Shown piece by piece: positions 36,360 through 45,693 of a stretch of DNA of 64,000 nucleotides. The DNA lies in NCBI RefSeq assembly GCF_000143415.4, contig NW_003314342.1, forward strand, positions 161,299 to 225,298. The letters run 5' to 3'. The notes beneath the pieces were generated by a model. The model did not search any database and was not told the DNA's origin. It saw only the letters and a program-made list of their open reading frames with translations. The stretch is from Selaginella moellendorffii. Lineage: Eukaryota; Streptophyta; Lycopodiopsida; Selaginellales; Selaginellaceae. The position numbers and the translations under genes were made by a program. Each line of letters begins with the position of its first letter. Position 1 is the first letter of the stretch.

Positions 36360-38044
36360 GAACTCTTCCTATTCTCTCGGACATGTGTTGCTCGAGAAAT
36401 CGCTCCTGGACGCGCTTGTAGCCGGCTTCACCCATGCGAGCTCTCAACTTTGGATCTCGAAAGAGGTTGATGATGTTGGAGGCTAAGTCGGGAACACCTT
36501 CCTTGCCAACTTGGTGAAGGAAACCAGTGGATCCGTCCACGACGATCTCCGTGGTTCCACCGGCAGCAGTACCCTGTGAAGGCAAATGTTGATCAGCCGA
36601 TTGATTCATTCGCACAGCCGATGCGATAGACTACCAGAATGGGAAGCTTGAATGCCATCGCTTCGATTGAAATTCTTCCAAAGCACTCTCCTCGTGCCTG
36701 GACAATCGTCAAGAAACAAAAGGTTTGAGTACACTTCTTTCTTGCACTGACTAACCTGAGAGTTTTGGACGAGAACGTCTGACGCAGCAAGATATGGAAC
36801 CACATTCATCGTCTTGTTCACAAATCGAACTACGTGCTGCATGCCGTTCTTCTCGACAAGCTCTCGCAGCTCCGCTTCAAACTTTGGCTGCCCGATCCAG
36901 TCGCTTCCCACTATAACAGCGTAAATCCCAGTACTAGACCCCAGAGTTTTCAAGGCCTGAGCGAATGCCTTGAGAAAGAGGTCCTGGCCTTTGCCTCTGG
37001 AAACACCTGCAGTACAAGTAAATTAAGACTTTTAAATCTTTGGCTAGAGCTTACTGTTGATCGCGGAGAACATAACATCGCGGTCCGAAATACCGAGCGA
37101 TTCTCTTACATGCTGACGGAGCAAATGACGAGCGAGAGGATTTTCCGCTGCTTCCGTGAGATCTTTGCTATTTCCCAGATGCACGACGTGGACCTTTGGG
37201 ATCTTTATCCTGGAGAAGTAAAACGATTTGTCACACACTTTCATATCGAAAGAAGATTTTTTATTTTTTTTTCCTTACCCGAGACGCTGTTGTGTCCGGT
37301 TCTTCCAATACTCGGCCGTGGCATGAGAGTCGATCATCACTGCGGCCACCTCGGGCATATGTTTGACGTAATTGAGTGTGAAGTAGTGACCACGCATCTC
37401 GTGAATCCACCACAAAACTTTGGGAAGAACTCGCTGCTGATCCGACTCCTTGAGCGTCGAATCTATCCACTTCCCCGCAACGGCAGTGTTGAGGACAACC
37501 AAGTCCGAATCAACCGCTGCGCGGACAGTCTCTTCTCCTTTTGCTGGAACCAGCTGACAAAGAATCAATTCACTCAAGAACAAGAGAAGAATCAAGTAAG
37601 AAGTTCACTCACTCACCAGGATTCCTTTGTTTTGTAATCTCTGCTCGAGATTGTCAGTAACTTCACTCCCAGCACCATCTCTTTTGTTGATAGTCATCCA
37701 CTGGACAGTGGCGCCAGCGTTTTTGAGAAGCACAGCGAGCTCCATGAGCAACAAAGGACCCCCTACAAACAAATCCAATGAAGACGGGAAGAGAAAGCTA
37801 AGAGAGAAATACCTGTGAGGGTGAGCTCGTGAGAGACAAGCACCACATTCTTTCCCCGCATAAAATGCAGGCCATGCGGAGGAGCATCGCGGCGATCAAC
37901 GCCAGAAATCCCAGCAGCCGGATGCCTCACACTGTAGCTCCCCACCAAGAGCCCTATCCCGGCGAGAAATCCAAATGCCGCAACGCCGAGCTTGAGCAGC
38001 GAGCGCAATCCCGCCTTGCGCTTGCCCGGAATCGCTCCTCCCAT
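36337..38044 (-). CDS. family-4 glycosyltransferase with N-terminal membrane anchor, 7 exons
   Basis: Model of 452 codons: 38044-37813, 37762-37617, 37553-37279, 37209-37055, 37006-36756, 36697-36635, 36573-36337; every junction is GT-AG and in frame. A membrane helix near residues 18-38 (LGVAAFGFLAGIGLLVGSYS) is followed by VVLVSHELTLTGGPLLLMEL, a short motif typical of plant GT4-like proteins. The donor-binding half has GIYAVIVGSDWIGQPKFEAE, then ECFGRISIEAMAFKLPIL and AGGTTEIVVDGSTGFL, the usual E-x7-E region of Glycos_transf_1. A Golgi type II orientation is likely; the acceptor is unknown. Its 5' end faces a Cys/Trp-rich peptide gene 337 bp away, and the pair was copied twice downstream, where this gene has decayed. 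Its 3' end overlaps the PPR gene. Confidence 0.85.
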
Positions 38045-38381
38045 TCCCGATCATCGATCACTCTCGCCCTAAAGAACAAAGAAAAAAGATCTGCAATCCC
38101 GACCGTCCAAAACTCAACGTTGGCGATTACGCCAAGTGGCGACCGCGGTATAAGATTTAAAAATTTAAACCTTTGGCTGGCGCGTCAATACGAATGGAAA
38201 TGGAAGACTTTGGGCTCGAATCGCGCGGTCTTTATATCTATCCACACACCTCCACGCTATATAAATACCCCATCTCTCACAATCCTTCCACGCACACTCT
38301 CTAGAGCTCCTTTCAAGTTCCTTCGCTTTGGTTTGCTCCTTCTCCTCTTTTCTCCATAGGCTTCCAATCAATCGATTGATC
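38045..38381. promoter_or_regulatory. divergent promoter of glycosyltransferase and peptide gene A1
   Basis: Carries CTATATAAATAC (38257-38268), a good TATA box for A1, followed by a CT-rich leader ending at the A1 ATG. The same region, including CGCGGTCTTTxTATCTATCC and the TATA box, precedes A2 (TATA 42920-42930) and A3 (TATA 48055-48064). Confidence 0.65.
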
Positions 38382-38615
38382 ATGGCAAGCAGCAAGACTC
38401 GATTGGTGTGCCTAGGCCTGGTTGTGATGTTTGTGATGCTCCTGGCGGTGGGAGTGGAGGTCGGGGGGATCACCAAGGCGGTGGCGCAGCGCTGCCGTGG
38501 AGGATGGTACTGGAATGGATTCCGCTGCGTGCAATGCAATTGGTACTGGTATGACAACAGCTGCCATCGATGCCAGCGCGGGTGGCGCTGGAATGGCAGC
38601 CGCTGCAGCCGCTGA
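38382..38615 (+). CDS. secreted Cys/Trp-rich peptide, subtype A, 3 modules (A1)
   Basis: 77 codons, no intron. Signal peptide about 1-35 (core LGLVVMFVMLLAVGVEVGG, ending KAVA). The predicted mature peptide of 42 residues starts QRC and has six Cys spaced C-x10-C-x2-C-x8-C-x2-C-x10-C, six Trp and about eight Arg with one Asp, so it is strongly cationic. Key segments: RGGWYWNGFRCVQC, NWYWYDNSCHRC, GWRWNGSRC. No named family is recognised. The spacing recalls growth-factor-receptor-type Cys repeats, but the density of WYW is unusual. A secreted, disulphide-linked peptide is well supported; an antimicrobial, wall-binding or signalling role is only inference. ATG lies about 115 bases after a TATA box. 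Confidence 0.8.
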   Translation: MASSKTRLVCLGLVVMFVMLLAVGVEVGGITKAVAQRCRGGWYWNGFRCVQCNWYWYDNSCHRCQRGWRWNGSRCSR

Positions 38616-39250
38616 AGAATCGCCAAAGTTTGTGAGTGATATCTCGGGGGAGAGCAAGTCATAGAATAAGAGTGTGGCTTCGAAACGAGAATGTTTTGGA
38701 GTCCTGTAGAATCTTGTGTGAGATCTATTCAAGTTTTTGAGATGTACAGGCCCTGAGACTGTCAATGATAATAATGGAGTGTTTTCGGGAAAGGTTTTGT
38801 TGCTGTGTAACGTTCGCAATGTATGGATTTTTAATATATGGGCAGCCAAAAAACACTAAATAGCTGTGCACAGAATGACAAAAAATATATATAGATATAT
38901 GCTAATAAACAAAGAATGCCAACTATTGAGATTGAAGCAGAGAACCTGGTTACAGAAATCTGGAGTAAAGCGCCTGGCTTTTGGTACCATTATAGTGAGT
39001 GTACACACAAGAGTTCCAAGTCTTTGGTTGAGACTCAAGTCAAATTTACAATATTAAATTTTATATATATATATTACTAATTTGTTCGTGGAACTTTGGA
39101 AAATCTATTCCATATGACTCAGACAAATTTGTCATCGAATCTGATCTACAGGAATCAATATAAGTTGCCTGGTCGTGTCTTCTTTTCTCAAGATCCAACA
39201 CCAGGTTATATGATTGTAACTCTTTGGGATATTGTTTCTTGTTCATTCAG

Positions 39251-39404
39251 TGGCGGTGAAGTCTATAGCGATGGGGATGGACAAGATTCGTGTGGCTGGC
39301 CTTGGGCTCATCGCAAGCATGCGGCCCAACGCTGCCAAAGGGGTGGTATTGGTATGACAACACCGTTGCCAGAGAGGTTGGAGCTGGCGCAACTGAAACC
39401 TTGA
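39251..39404 (+). pseudogene. decayed subtype B peptide gene (B1)
   Basis: Aligns with the intact B copy at 45499-45693: GCGATGGxGATGGACAAGAT for the start, CAACGCTGCCAAAGGGGTGG for the Cys region and GAGCTGGCGCAACTGAAACC for the end. Most of the signal peptide core is deleted and 7 bases are missing in the ATGGTTGCC segment, so the frame is lost. Confidence 0.75.
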
Positions 39405-40100
39405 AGCAAACTTAAGAATCAACAGTAATTGCCTTTGATCATGCTGCAGTGCCAGGGTCTGGAACTTGTGATGCATGCATGACCTTGCGTCCAGCAATGA
39501 TATATATAAGTTGTCCAGGCCTTGCTGAAAGTCAAAGATCTGTTCTCTGTATTTTTCATTTAGATTCACAGCTTCATTTCGAGAGTTTACTTGATTTTGA
39601 CTCCAGGCGCTTCTCTTGGGTGGCATTTTTACTTCTTTTGTTGTGTTGCTTGGACTTTGTTCTTCTTGATTTGCAAACTCGAAGATTAAGCCTTTTCATG
39701 TTGGGAATGGAACTAAGAGACAAGGCCAGCGATTGAATCCACACCAGTCAACGTGATTTTCTTTGCCTAGCTGGACTTTCAAGAAGTTGAGAGCTCGCGA
39801 AATGAAGCCGGCCACGAACGCATTCTCGACCTAATGCGTGAGCGAACGTTTTCTCGAGCAACATTATCCGGAAGAATTTCAAGAAAGTCAGAGGACCTCT
39901 TCCTTTTCGATTCGGTGCCACAGATAATGGGCAAGTAGCAGGCTTCGAATTCTCTGGATGACTGATGCCTGGGAGGCATGCTCTTGATCAGAGGCGTACC
40001 CATCCCGTGATTTTAGACGCTCCCATAAATTATTTTGCTCCTGCCACGGCTGGCAACGACTTAGCATATTCCCTCGTGAGAATAATGCATGACATAATGC
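39405..40100. other. 3' flank of B1 and upstream block of C1
   Basis: No gene. The segment 39700-40000 (with AAGCCGGCCACGAACGCATT and TTTTCGATTCGGTGCCACAG) recurs at about 45950-46190 and 49730-49960. It is therefore part of the triplicated segment. Confidence 0.6.
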
Positions 40101-40145
40101 TTGCTCGGTTGTAGTATATAGACACGCCTCTCAAGAGAGGTTTCC
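40101..40145 (+). promoter_or_regulatory. core promoter block of peptide gene C1
   Basis: GCTCGGTTGTAGTATATAGA followed by CGCCTCTCAAGAGAGG. The CCTCTC-AA-GAGAGG palindrome starts roughly 8-10 bases after the TATA box. The same block precedes C3 and C4. Confidence 0.65.
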
Positions 40146-40234
40146 CACTTTCTTCTAAACATCATCCAGATCCAGAAGGTCAAAGCTCGTTCTTTGCACT
40201 CTCAGTACTTAGGCTTCTAAGCACTAAGCTTGCT

Positions 40235-40453
40235 ATGGCGATTTGGTTTGGGCTTGTTGCCATGTTTGTGATGATGCTGCTGGCCATGGGAGTGGGCGGA
40301 GGAGTTGCAAAGGTTGCTGCCCAGCGCTGCCAGAGAGGACGGTATTGGTATGACAATAGTTGCCACCGTTTCCAGAAAAACTGGCATCGGTATGGAAGCT
40401 GCTGTCGATGTCAGAATGATTTGAGCCGGAATGGCCACTGCGGGCGAAACTGA
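40235..40453 (+). CDS. secreted Cys-rich peptide, subtype C, relaxed copy (C1)
   Basis: 72 codons. The signal peptide is shortened relative to C4 by loss of the SKTQLVCL part but still hydrophobic (FGLVAMFVMMLLAMGV) and ends VAA before QRC. The mature part follows the three-module plan, but one Cys is Phe (CHRFQKNW), two Trp of WYW are replaced (WHRY) and spacings shorten to nine in the second and third modules. The frame is open; changes at the positions conserved elsewhere suggest relaxed constraint or early decay. Confidence 0.6.
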   Translation: MAIWFGLVAMFVMMLLAMGVGGGVAKVAAQRCQRGRYWYDNSCHRFQKNWHRYGSCCRCQNDLSRNGHCGRN

Positions 40454-40640
40454 GATTAGGTAAATCTGGTTGCCAAAAAAAAAAACTAAATAGAATAAAG
40501 TGATGAGGGCTCTCACTGGGGAATGTGATTTTCTTTACCGAGCTTTTATGGTACCAGGATGTCCAGTCCAGAGATTTCTCGAGCAGCCAGAGAATTCGAA
40601 GCCTGCTACTTGTCCATTATCTGTGGTACTATTATCGGAA

Positions 40641-40775
40641 CCAATTTGTCAACGAATCTGATCCTTCCCAGGACCAAGTCTCCAAGTCTAATGCGGTGTG
40701 CGTCCGCCAAAAATGCACCTAGAAACTTGCTCGGTCGTTGCAAGGGCGACTATATACTACCTCAACTCCAAAATA
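40641..40775 (+). promoter_or_regulatory. orphan copy of the subtype C promoter
   Basis: Contains CCAATTTGTCAACGAATCTG, ATCCTTCCCAGGACCAAGTC and GCTCGGTCGTTGCAAGGGCG followed by ACTATATACTACC, the same order as before C4. No peptide gene follows at the expected distance; only a signal-peptide fragment remains about 400 bases downstream. Confidence 0.6.
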
Positions 40776-41159
40776 AATATTTACTAAACATGTCTGATGC
40801 CCTATGACCTTCATATAAACAGTTCATCTATCTTAAAGACTTAGGTTGTTCTTTTTACTTGCAGTAGCAGAAGGGATCTGGTCCTAGTTACACTTCATAA
40901 CTTGAATTGAGAACGAATGAAGGTTATAGACATAACATCACCAACATGAAGAAATACAGGTGAGATTTCTGATGTTTTTTGCCATCATAGGTGACCTAGA
41001 TTCGATCTTTGGGGAGAAGCAAAGACAAAGTCCTCTGTCATTTCACGATTGGGGGAGAACGCCAACTCAATGAGCCAGCAGATTGCTATGCTGCCACAAG
41101 CAAGTGTAAAGCCAACTACAAACTTTTGTTTGGGAATGACGTGCTGTTTAAGCACGAGG

Positions 41160-41240
41160 ACATTGGTGATTAGCAAGACACAGCTGGTTTGCCTTTGGGC
41201 TTGTTGTGATGTTGGCCATAATTGTAAGAGGTTCAATTGA
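41160..41240 (+). pseudogene. signal-peptide fragment of a subtype C gene
   Basis: ATTAGCAAGACACAGCTGGT and TTTGCCTTTGGGCTTGTTGT match the ISKTQLVCLGLV region of C-type genes. An extra T shifts the frame, and no Cys module follows. Confidence 0.65.
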
Positions 41241-41329
41241 AGGGTTTTGTGATTATTAAGTCCTAATTAAAATAAAACGATAAGGTGTTTGTGCTGTTTA
41301 ATTTCATCTGGAGTAGATTAGGCACTACG

Positions 41330-41660
41330 CACTGAGCTTTTATTGGGTGGCAGTTCTGTGTTGTTATGTAGCAAACAGAACAGCAAGAATTATGTTATCT
41401 TTTAGATTGTGGCGGTATTTGGCCAGCACTGGTGTGTGGATAAGATAAGAATTGCCTGGTCTGCAAGCTCCAAAACCCAATCAAGCCAAGAGAGTTTGGT
41501 CTATGTGGTTTTGTCCTTTAAAGTCCAAAGGAACGTACTAGAATAGTGGACACGAATGCATGTTGTACGAGAGAGGCCAAGTTGGAACAAACATATTACT
41601 AAAAATTATGAACAGAATTACACAGCTAGCCAATAGTCATATTCTTTCATTGGTCCAAGT
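41330..41660. repeat. segment-end repeat block, copy 1
   Basis: About 330 bp ending each segment: GTAGCAAACAGAACAGCAAG, GGATAAGATAAGAATTGCCT, CTGCAAGCTCCAAAACCCAA, and an AGAGGCCAAGTTGGAACAAA-like part. Recurs at about 44395-44830, 47025-47420 and 50955-51420. In copies 1 and 3 it abuts a glycosyltransferase pseudogene. Confidence 0.8.
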
Positions 41661-41699
41661 CAAACAGTTTAAAAGTCTGTAAAAAAAACACATTGGTGG

Positions 41700-42745
41700 C
41701 AACACGTTCGGCAATGTTCTTCTCGACAAGCTCTCGCAGTTCCGCTTCAAACTTTGGCTGCCTGATCCAGTCGCTTCCAACTGTAACAGCGTAAATTCCA
41801 GCACTAGACCCCAGAGTTTTCGGCCTGCCTTGAGAAAGAGGTCCTGGCCTTCGCCTCTGGAAATACCTGCAATACAAGTAAATTCGGACTTTCATGCTTA
41901 AAAGTTTAAGTAGAGCTTACTGTTGATCGCGGAGAACATAACATCGCGGTCGAAATACCGAGCGATTCTCTTACATGCTGACGGAGCAAATGACGAGCGC
42001 TGCTTCCGTGAGATGTTTGCTATTTCCCAGATGCACCTTTGGGATCTTTATCCTGGAGAACTAAAAAGATTTGTCACGCATTTTCATATCGTAAGATATC
42101 GAAAGAAGGCTCTATTCCTTACCCAAGATGCTGTTGTGTCCTGTTGGTCCAATACTCGGCCATGGCATGAGAGTCTATCATCACTGCAGCAACCAGCAAC
42201 CTCGGGCATACGTTGACGTAATTGAGCGTGAAGTAGTGACCGGGAATCCACCACAGAACTTTGGGAGCGTAGAATCGATCCACTTCCCTGCAACGGCCTT
42301 GTTGAGGAAAACGAAGTCCGAATCAACCGCTGCGCGGAGAGTCTCTTCTCCTTTTTCTGGAACCAAAAGAATTAATTCACTCAAGAACAAGAGTAGATAT
42401 GTTATTCATTCACCAGGATTCCTTAGATTTTCGGTAACTTCATCACTTCGATAGTAATCCACTGGACAGTGGCGCCAGCGTTTTGAGAAGCACAGCGAGC
42501 TCCATGAGCAGAAAGGACCCCTACAACCAAATACATTCTTGTCTAAGAAGAAGGAAACAAAAACTAAGAGAGAAATACCTGTGAGAGTGAGCTCATGCGA
42601 GACAAGCACCACAATCCTTCCACGGATAAACTGTAGGCCATGCGGAGGAGCATCCCGCCGCTCCCTCACTCTTTCAACAAGAGGAGCTTGACAAGCGATA
42701 GCAATCCCGCGTTGCGCTTGATCGTTCCTGATCATCGGTCTAAGA
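41700..42745 (-). pseudogene. glycosyltransferase pseudogene 1
   Basis: Minus-strand remnants of the gene at 36337-38044 in the same order. Exon 1 part (APPHGLQFIRGRIVVLVSHE) lies at about 42577-42690, exon 2 part at 42415-42540, exon 3 (AVDSDFVFLNKAVAGKWIDS) at 42118-42365, exon 4 (DLWDLYPGE-opposite region) at 41917-42060, and part of exon 5 (GIYAVTVGSDWIRQPKFEAE) at 41705-41868. Exons 6 and 7 and the N-terminal anchor are lost, and small deletions break the remaining frames. Confidence 0.85.
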
Positions 42746-43038
42746 AACAAAGAAAAAGATCTGCAATCATGACCGTCCAAAACTCAACGTTGGCGATTTT
42801 GCCAAGTGGCGACCGAGTTTAACAAATTCAAGAGTCTTTCAAATGGTGGGCGCGAATTGTAATGAAAGACTTTGGCCTGGAACCGCGCGGTCTTTGTATC
42901 TATCCACACACTCTCGACGCTATATAAACATCTCTTACAATCCCCCACACACTCTCTAGAGCTCCTTTGTTCTTTCGCTTTGGTTTGCTCCTCTCTTATC
43001 CAATTCCAATCGATCGATCGATCGATTGACCGATTGCT

Positions 43039-43267
43039 ATGGCAAGCAGCAAGACTCGATTGGTGTGCCTTGGTTGTGATGTTTGTGATGCTCCTGGCGG
43101 TGGGAGTGGAGGTCGGGGGGATCACCAAGGCGGTGGCGCAGCGCTGCCGCAGGGGATGGTACTGGAATGGATCTCGCTGCGTGCAATGCAATTGGTACTG
43201 GTATGACAACGGCTGCCATCGATGCCAGCGTGGGTGGCGCTGGAATGGCAGCCGCTGCGTCAATTAA
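43039..43267 (+). pseudogene. subtype A peptide gene with signal-peptide frameshift (A2)
   Basis: Almost identical to A3 (48182-48415) except that five bases are missing in the signal peptide: GTGTGCCTTGGTTGTGATG replaces GTGTGCCTGGGCCTGGTTGT. The normal ATG (43039) therefore runs out of frame before the Cys modules. The mature region itself is untouched and identical in residues to A3, so the lesion is young. Rescue from the in-frame Met within the signal core (MFVMLLAVGVEVGG) cannot be excluded but would give a very short signal sequence. Promoter and TATA box (42920-42930) are intact. Confidence 0.8.
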
Positions 43268-43796
43268 TGAAAGTTTGTGAGTGATCTCTGGGGCCTGGAA
43301 CCATAGGAGCGAATGTCGAATGGGTGAAGAAGTACATAGAATAAAACTGTGGCTTCGAAACGAGAATGTTTTGGAGTCCTATAGAATCTTGTGTGAAATC
43401 TATTCCGATGTTCAGGCTCTGAGACTATCAATGATAAATATGGTCTGTTTTCTGGAAAGTTGTCAGCCACAATTAAAAGTGTATTTATACCTATATTACT
43501 GCCCTTTAAAGGCTTTTGGGTGATGTTAACAAGTTTCTGCTAGCATTGTTTGCAGATAACTTTGCCGTTTGCTAGACTTGGTCTTAATTTGGTTTTCTAA
43601 ATACATAGTACTCTCGATAATACGGAAGTAAAGCTATTTGTCCTTCCACATCGACTTGACAAAGTCTGTCGTAGCTACACTGGTTAGCTAGCTCTGGAGA
43701 CATGTCTATATTATAATGTTGTTAGTGTTATATTGATCGTGAGCCAAGCGTAATCTTTAGAGATTAATAGAGAAAATATATTACGCAGCTCAAACT
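43268..43796. other. 3' flank of A2
   Basis: The first 200 bases (GTTTGTGAGTGATCTCTGGG and onward) repeat after A1 and A3 as the shared 3' UTR. Nothing further is recognised. Confidence 0.5.
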
Positions 43797-43945
43797 ATTC
43801 TAATGCCAGTTTTTCTGGCAACGGTGGCAGCCATTGTCATAATAAACCACTGGGAAACAACCAAATTCCGATTCTTCCCACGTCAGCGTTTGTGATCCAC
43901 TCCCATTACCAGGAGCACTTGTCCATCGCCATTGCTGCCACTCTG
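43797..43945 (-). pseudogene. inverted decayed peptide gene (B/C-type)
   Basis: On the minus strand: GTGGCAGCAATGGCGATGGA (start region), CTCCTGGTAATGGGAGTGGA (signal core), then TATGACAATGGCTGCCACCG (YDNGCHRC) and CAGAAAAACTGGCAT. Most of the signal peptide start is deleted and a stop follows NWH. It lies head to head with the C2 pseudogene. Confidence 0.7.
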
Positions 43946-44034
43946 CAAGAGAAAAGAACAAAAAACCATAATCAATCAATACAAGTTTCCTTTCAGATGA
44001 TCTTGGATTCTTGTTCTTTTCGACTATATAGCAA

Positions 44035-44235
44035 AGCAAGACTCAACTGGTTTGCCTTGGGCTTGTTGCCATGTTTGTGGCCATGGGAGTGGACATGCGA
44101 GGAATCGCAAAGGTTGCTGCCAAGCGCTGCCAGTGGTACTGGTATGGCAATGGTTGTCACCGGTGCCCAAAAAGCTGGTATTGGTATGGCGGAAGTTGCC
44201 ACTGATGCCAGAGCGCCCCTGCTGGAAAAACAGAG
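44035..44235 (+). pseudogene. subtype C peptide gene with lost start and nonsense codon (C2)
   Basis: From AGCAAGACTCAACTGGTTTG the frame is open through KTQLVCLGLVAMFVAMGVD, the QWYWYGNGCHRC module and SWYWYGGSCH. The segment holding ATG GCG ATG in C4 is deleted. The codon after SCH is TGA where C4 has CGA (Arg). The third module follows out of use. Two independent lesions make it non-functional. Confidence 0.8.
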
Positions 44236-44394
44236 ATCTCCGGGATCATGGATAAGCACAAGAATTAACAGCATAACTCGTAAGGTTTTTCATGTTCACC
44301 AGGATCTTCTGAATATCTATGCTGTTGTTTTAGATCTTGTGTATTAGAATTAAAAAAAAAATTCATCCAATGTAAAAATGTTTTTTGTGTGATC

Positions 44395-44830
44395 AGGTCA
44401 TTCAGCTTTTCTTGGGTGGCGGTTGTTTCTCTCCTTTTGTCATGTTGGTGTTGTTATGTAGCAAACTGAATAGCAAGAATAATTGATGCCGTAAACACAA
44501 ATACCAGTTTACGGCATCAATAGTTCTAGTAGATCTATACCAGTATTTTATTGTTTGGCGGTTTTTGGCCGGCGCCTGATCTGCAAGCTCCAAAACCCAA
44601 CCCGATCAAGCCAAGAAAAAGCAATAATTTCAAGAGTATGTGGCTTTGTCCTAACTAAATAATGTACTAGAAGCTCATAATATAGTGGATACGAACGCAT
44701 GTTGTACCAGAGATCAGGTCAAGTTGTGTTGGAACAAACATAAAACTACTAAAAATTGTATGATTCATTGAAAGAGTGAACAGAAGAATCATATTCTTAT
44801 CAATATTTCTTCTTTCTGCTCCAAGTATTA
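44395..44830. repeat. segment-end repeat block, copy 2 (with hairpin)
   Basis: Same block as 41330-41660, with an additional 60-70 bp containing a perfect hairpin (44483-44520). Confidence 0.75.
44483..44520. repeat. perfect 14-bp inverted repeat
   Basis: TTGATGCCGTAAAC (44483-44496) and its exact complement GTTTACGGCATCAA (44507-44520) are separated by 10 bases. An imperfect version exists near 51044-51083; the other two block copies lack it. Confidence 0.9.
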
Positions 44831-45066
44831 TAGGTCAAGTCGCGGAGGTAATGGAGAAGTTGGTTTGCCACGAGAGACTTTTAATTCAAAGAGTGTTGGA
44901 AACAAAGGTATGCTCTCGATCTGCGTCCCAGTGATCGATTAGATCCAATCTTTTGTTAAAGTAAATATAATATACGACCATAATATTAACAGACTTCGTC
45001 AAATCGAGAAGGAAGAAAACAAGATTGGAAAGCTTTTTTTCCATATTACCTCGTCGTACTTAGGAA

Positions 45067-45200
45067 ACCAAGTTGTCAACGAATTTGATCCTTCCCAAGA
45101 CCAAGTCTCCAAGTAAAATCCGCGCGTCAACCGCTGCCAAAAAACCACGAGGAAACTTTCTCGGTTGTTATAGAGAGACTCCCTCTTCTATCCAGAGGAT
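45067..45200 (+). promoter_or_regulatory. partial upstream promoter block
   Basis: Contains CCAAGTTGTCAACGAATTTG, ATCCTTCCCAAGACCAAGTC and CTCGGTTGTTATAGAGAGAC, resembling the C4 upstream block but with the TATA region altered. It lies about 190 bases before the actual B2 core promoter. Confidence 0.5.
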
Positions 45201-45379
45201 CCGCAAAGACTCGTTGTTCTTTTTACTTGCAGTAGCAGTGTGTTCAGAGGTAGGATCTGGTCCAGCTACAATTCGGACTTATCTAAGTCTTGACGTGTAC
45301 ACAGTAGCACCCAGGAGGTAGTACCCAGGAGGCAGATTTGAATCTGATCTCTTTTCCAGACTAAGTCTAGCTAACACGA

Positions 45380-45425
45380 TTGCTCGGTCGTTGCAAGGGG
45401 CGTATATATAACGCGCCTCACTCGA
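45380..45425 (+). promoter_or_regulatory. core promoter of peptide gene B2
   Basis: TTGCTCGGTCGTTGCAAGGG then GCGTATATATAACGCGCCTC. The TATA box is about 90 bases before the ATG. No GAGAGG arm follows, so the palindrome of the C-type promoters is absent. Confidence 0.65.
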
Positions 45426-45498
45426 TCAAGACGAAATCACCACACTTTCACTTCTCTTATAATCCACAGGTTTTACTCTTAGAGTGGCAGCAATAGCG

Positions 45499-45693
45499 AT
45501 GGACAAAATTCGTCTGGCTTGCCTTGGGCTTGTTGCCATGTTTGTGTTGCTCCTGGTAATGGGAGTGGACGTGGGAGGAATCGCAAACGCTGCTGCCCAG
45601 CGCTGCCAGTCGGGGTGGTATTGGTATGACAATGGTTGCCACCGTTGCCCGAGGGGTTCGAGCTGGCGCAACAATCGCTGCTGGAGAAACTGA
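45499..45693 (+). CDS. secreted Cys/Trp-rich peptide, subtype B, 2 modules (B2)
   Basis: 64 codons. Signal peptide about 1-33 (LACLGLVAMFVLLLVMGVDV, ending AAA); mature peptide about 31 residues starting QRC. Four Cys spaced C-x10-C-x2-C-x10-C: SGWYWYDNGCHRC then RGSSWRNNRCWRN. This is the minimal two-module form, the only intact B copy of three. ATG at 45499 was preferred to an in-frame GTG five codons upstream. After the stop, a segment running GGTAAGCGCAATTCTC to TTGCCAG looks like a possible 3' UTR intron, shared with B3. Function unknown. Confidence 0.75.
   Translation: MDKIRLACLGLVAMFVLLLVMGVDVGGIANAAAQRCQSGWYWYDNGCHRCPRGSSWRNNRCWRN

Noticed and set aside
42872-43267. 131-codon frame ending in the A2 Cys modules, starting upstream of the normal ATG
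   Set aside because: It begins before the TATA box at 42920, so the start cannot be in the normal transcript; the frame joins by chance because of the 5-bp deletion.
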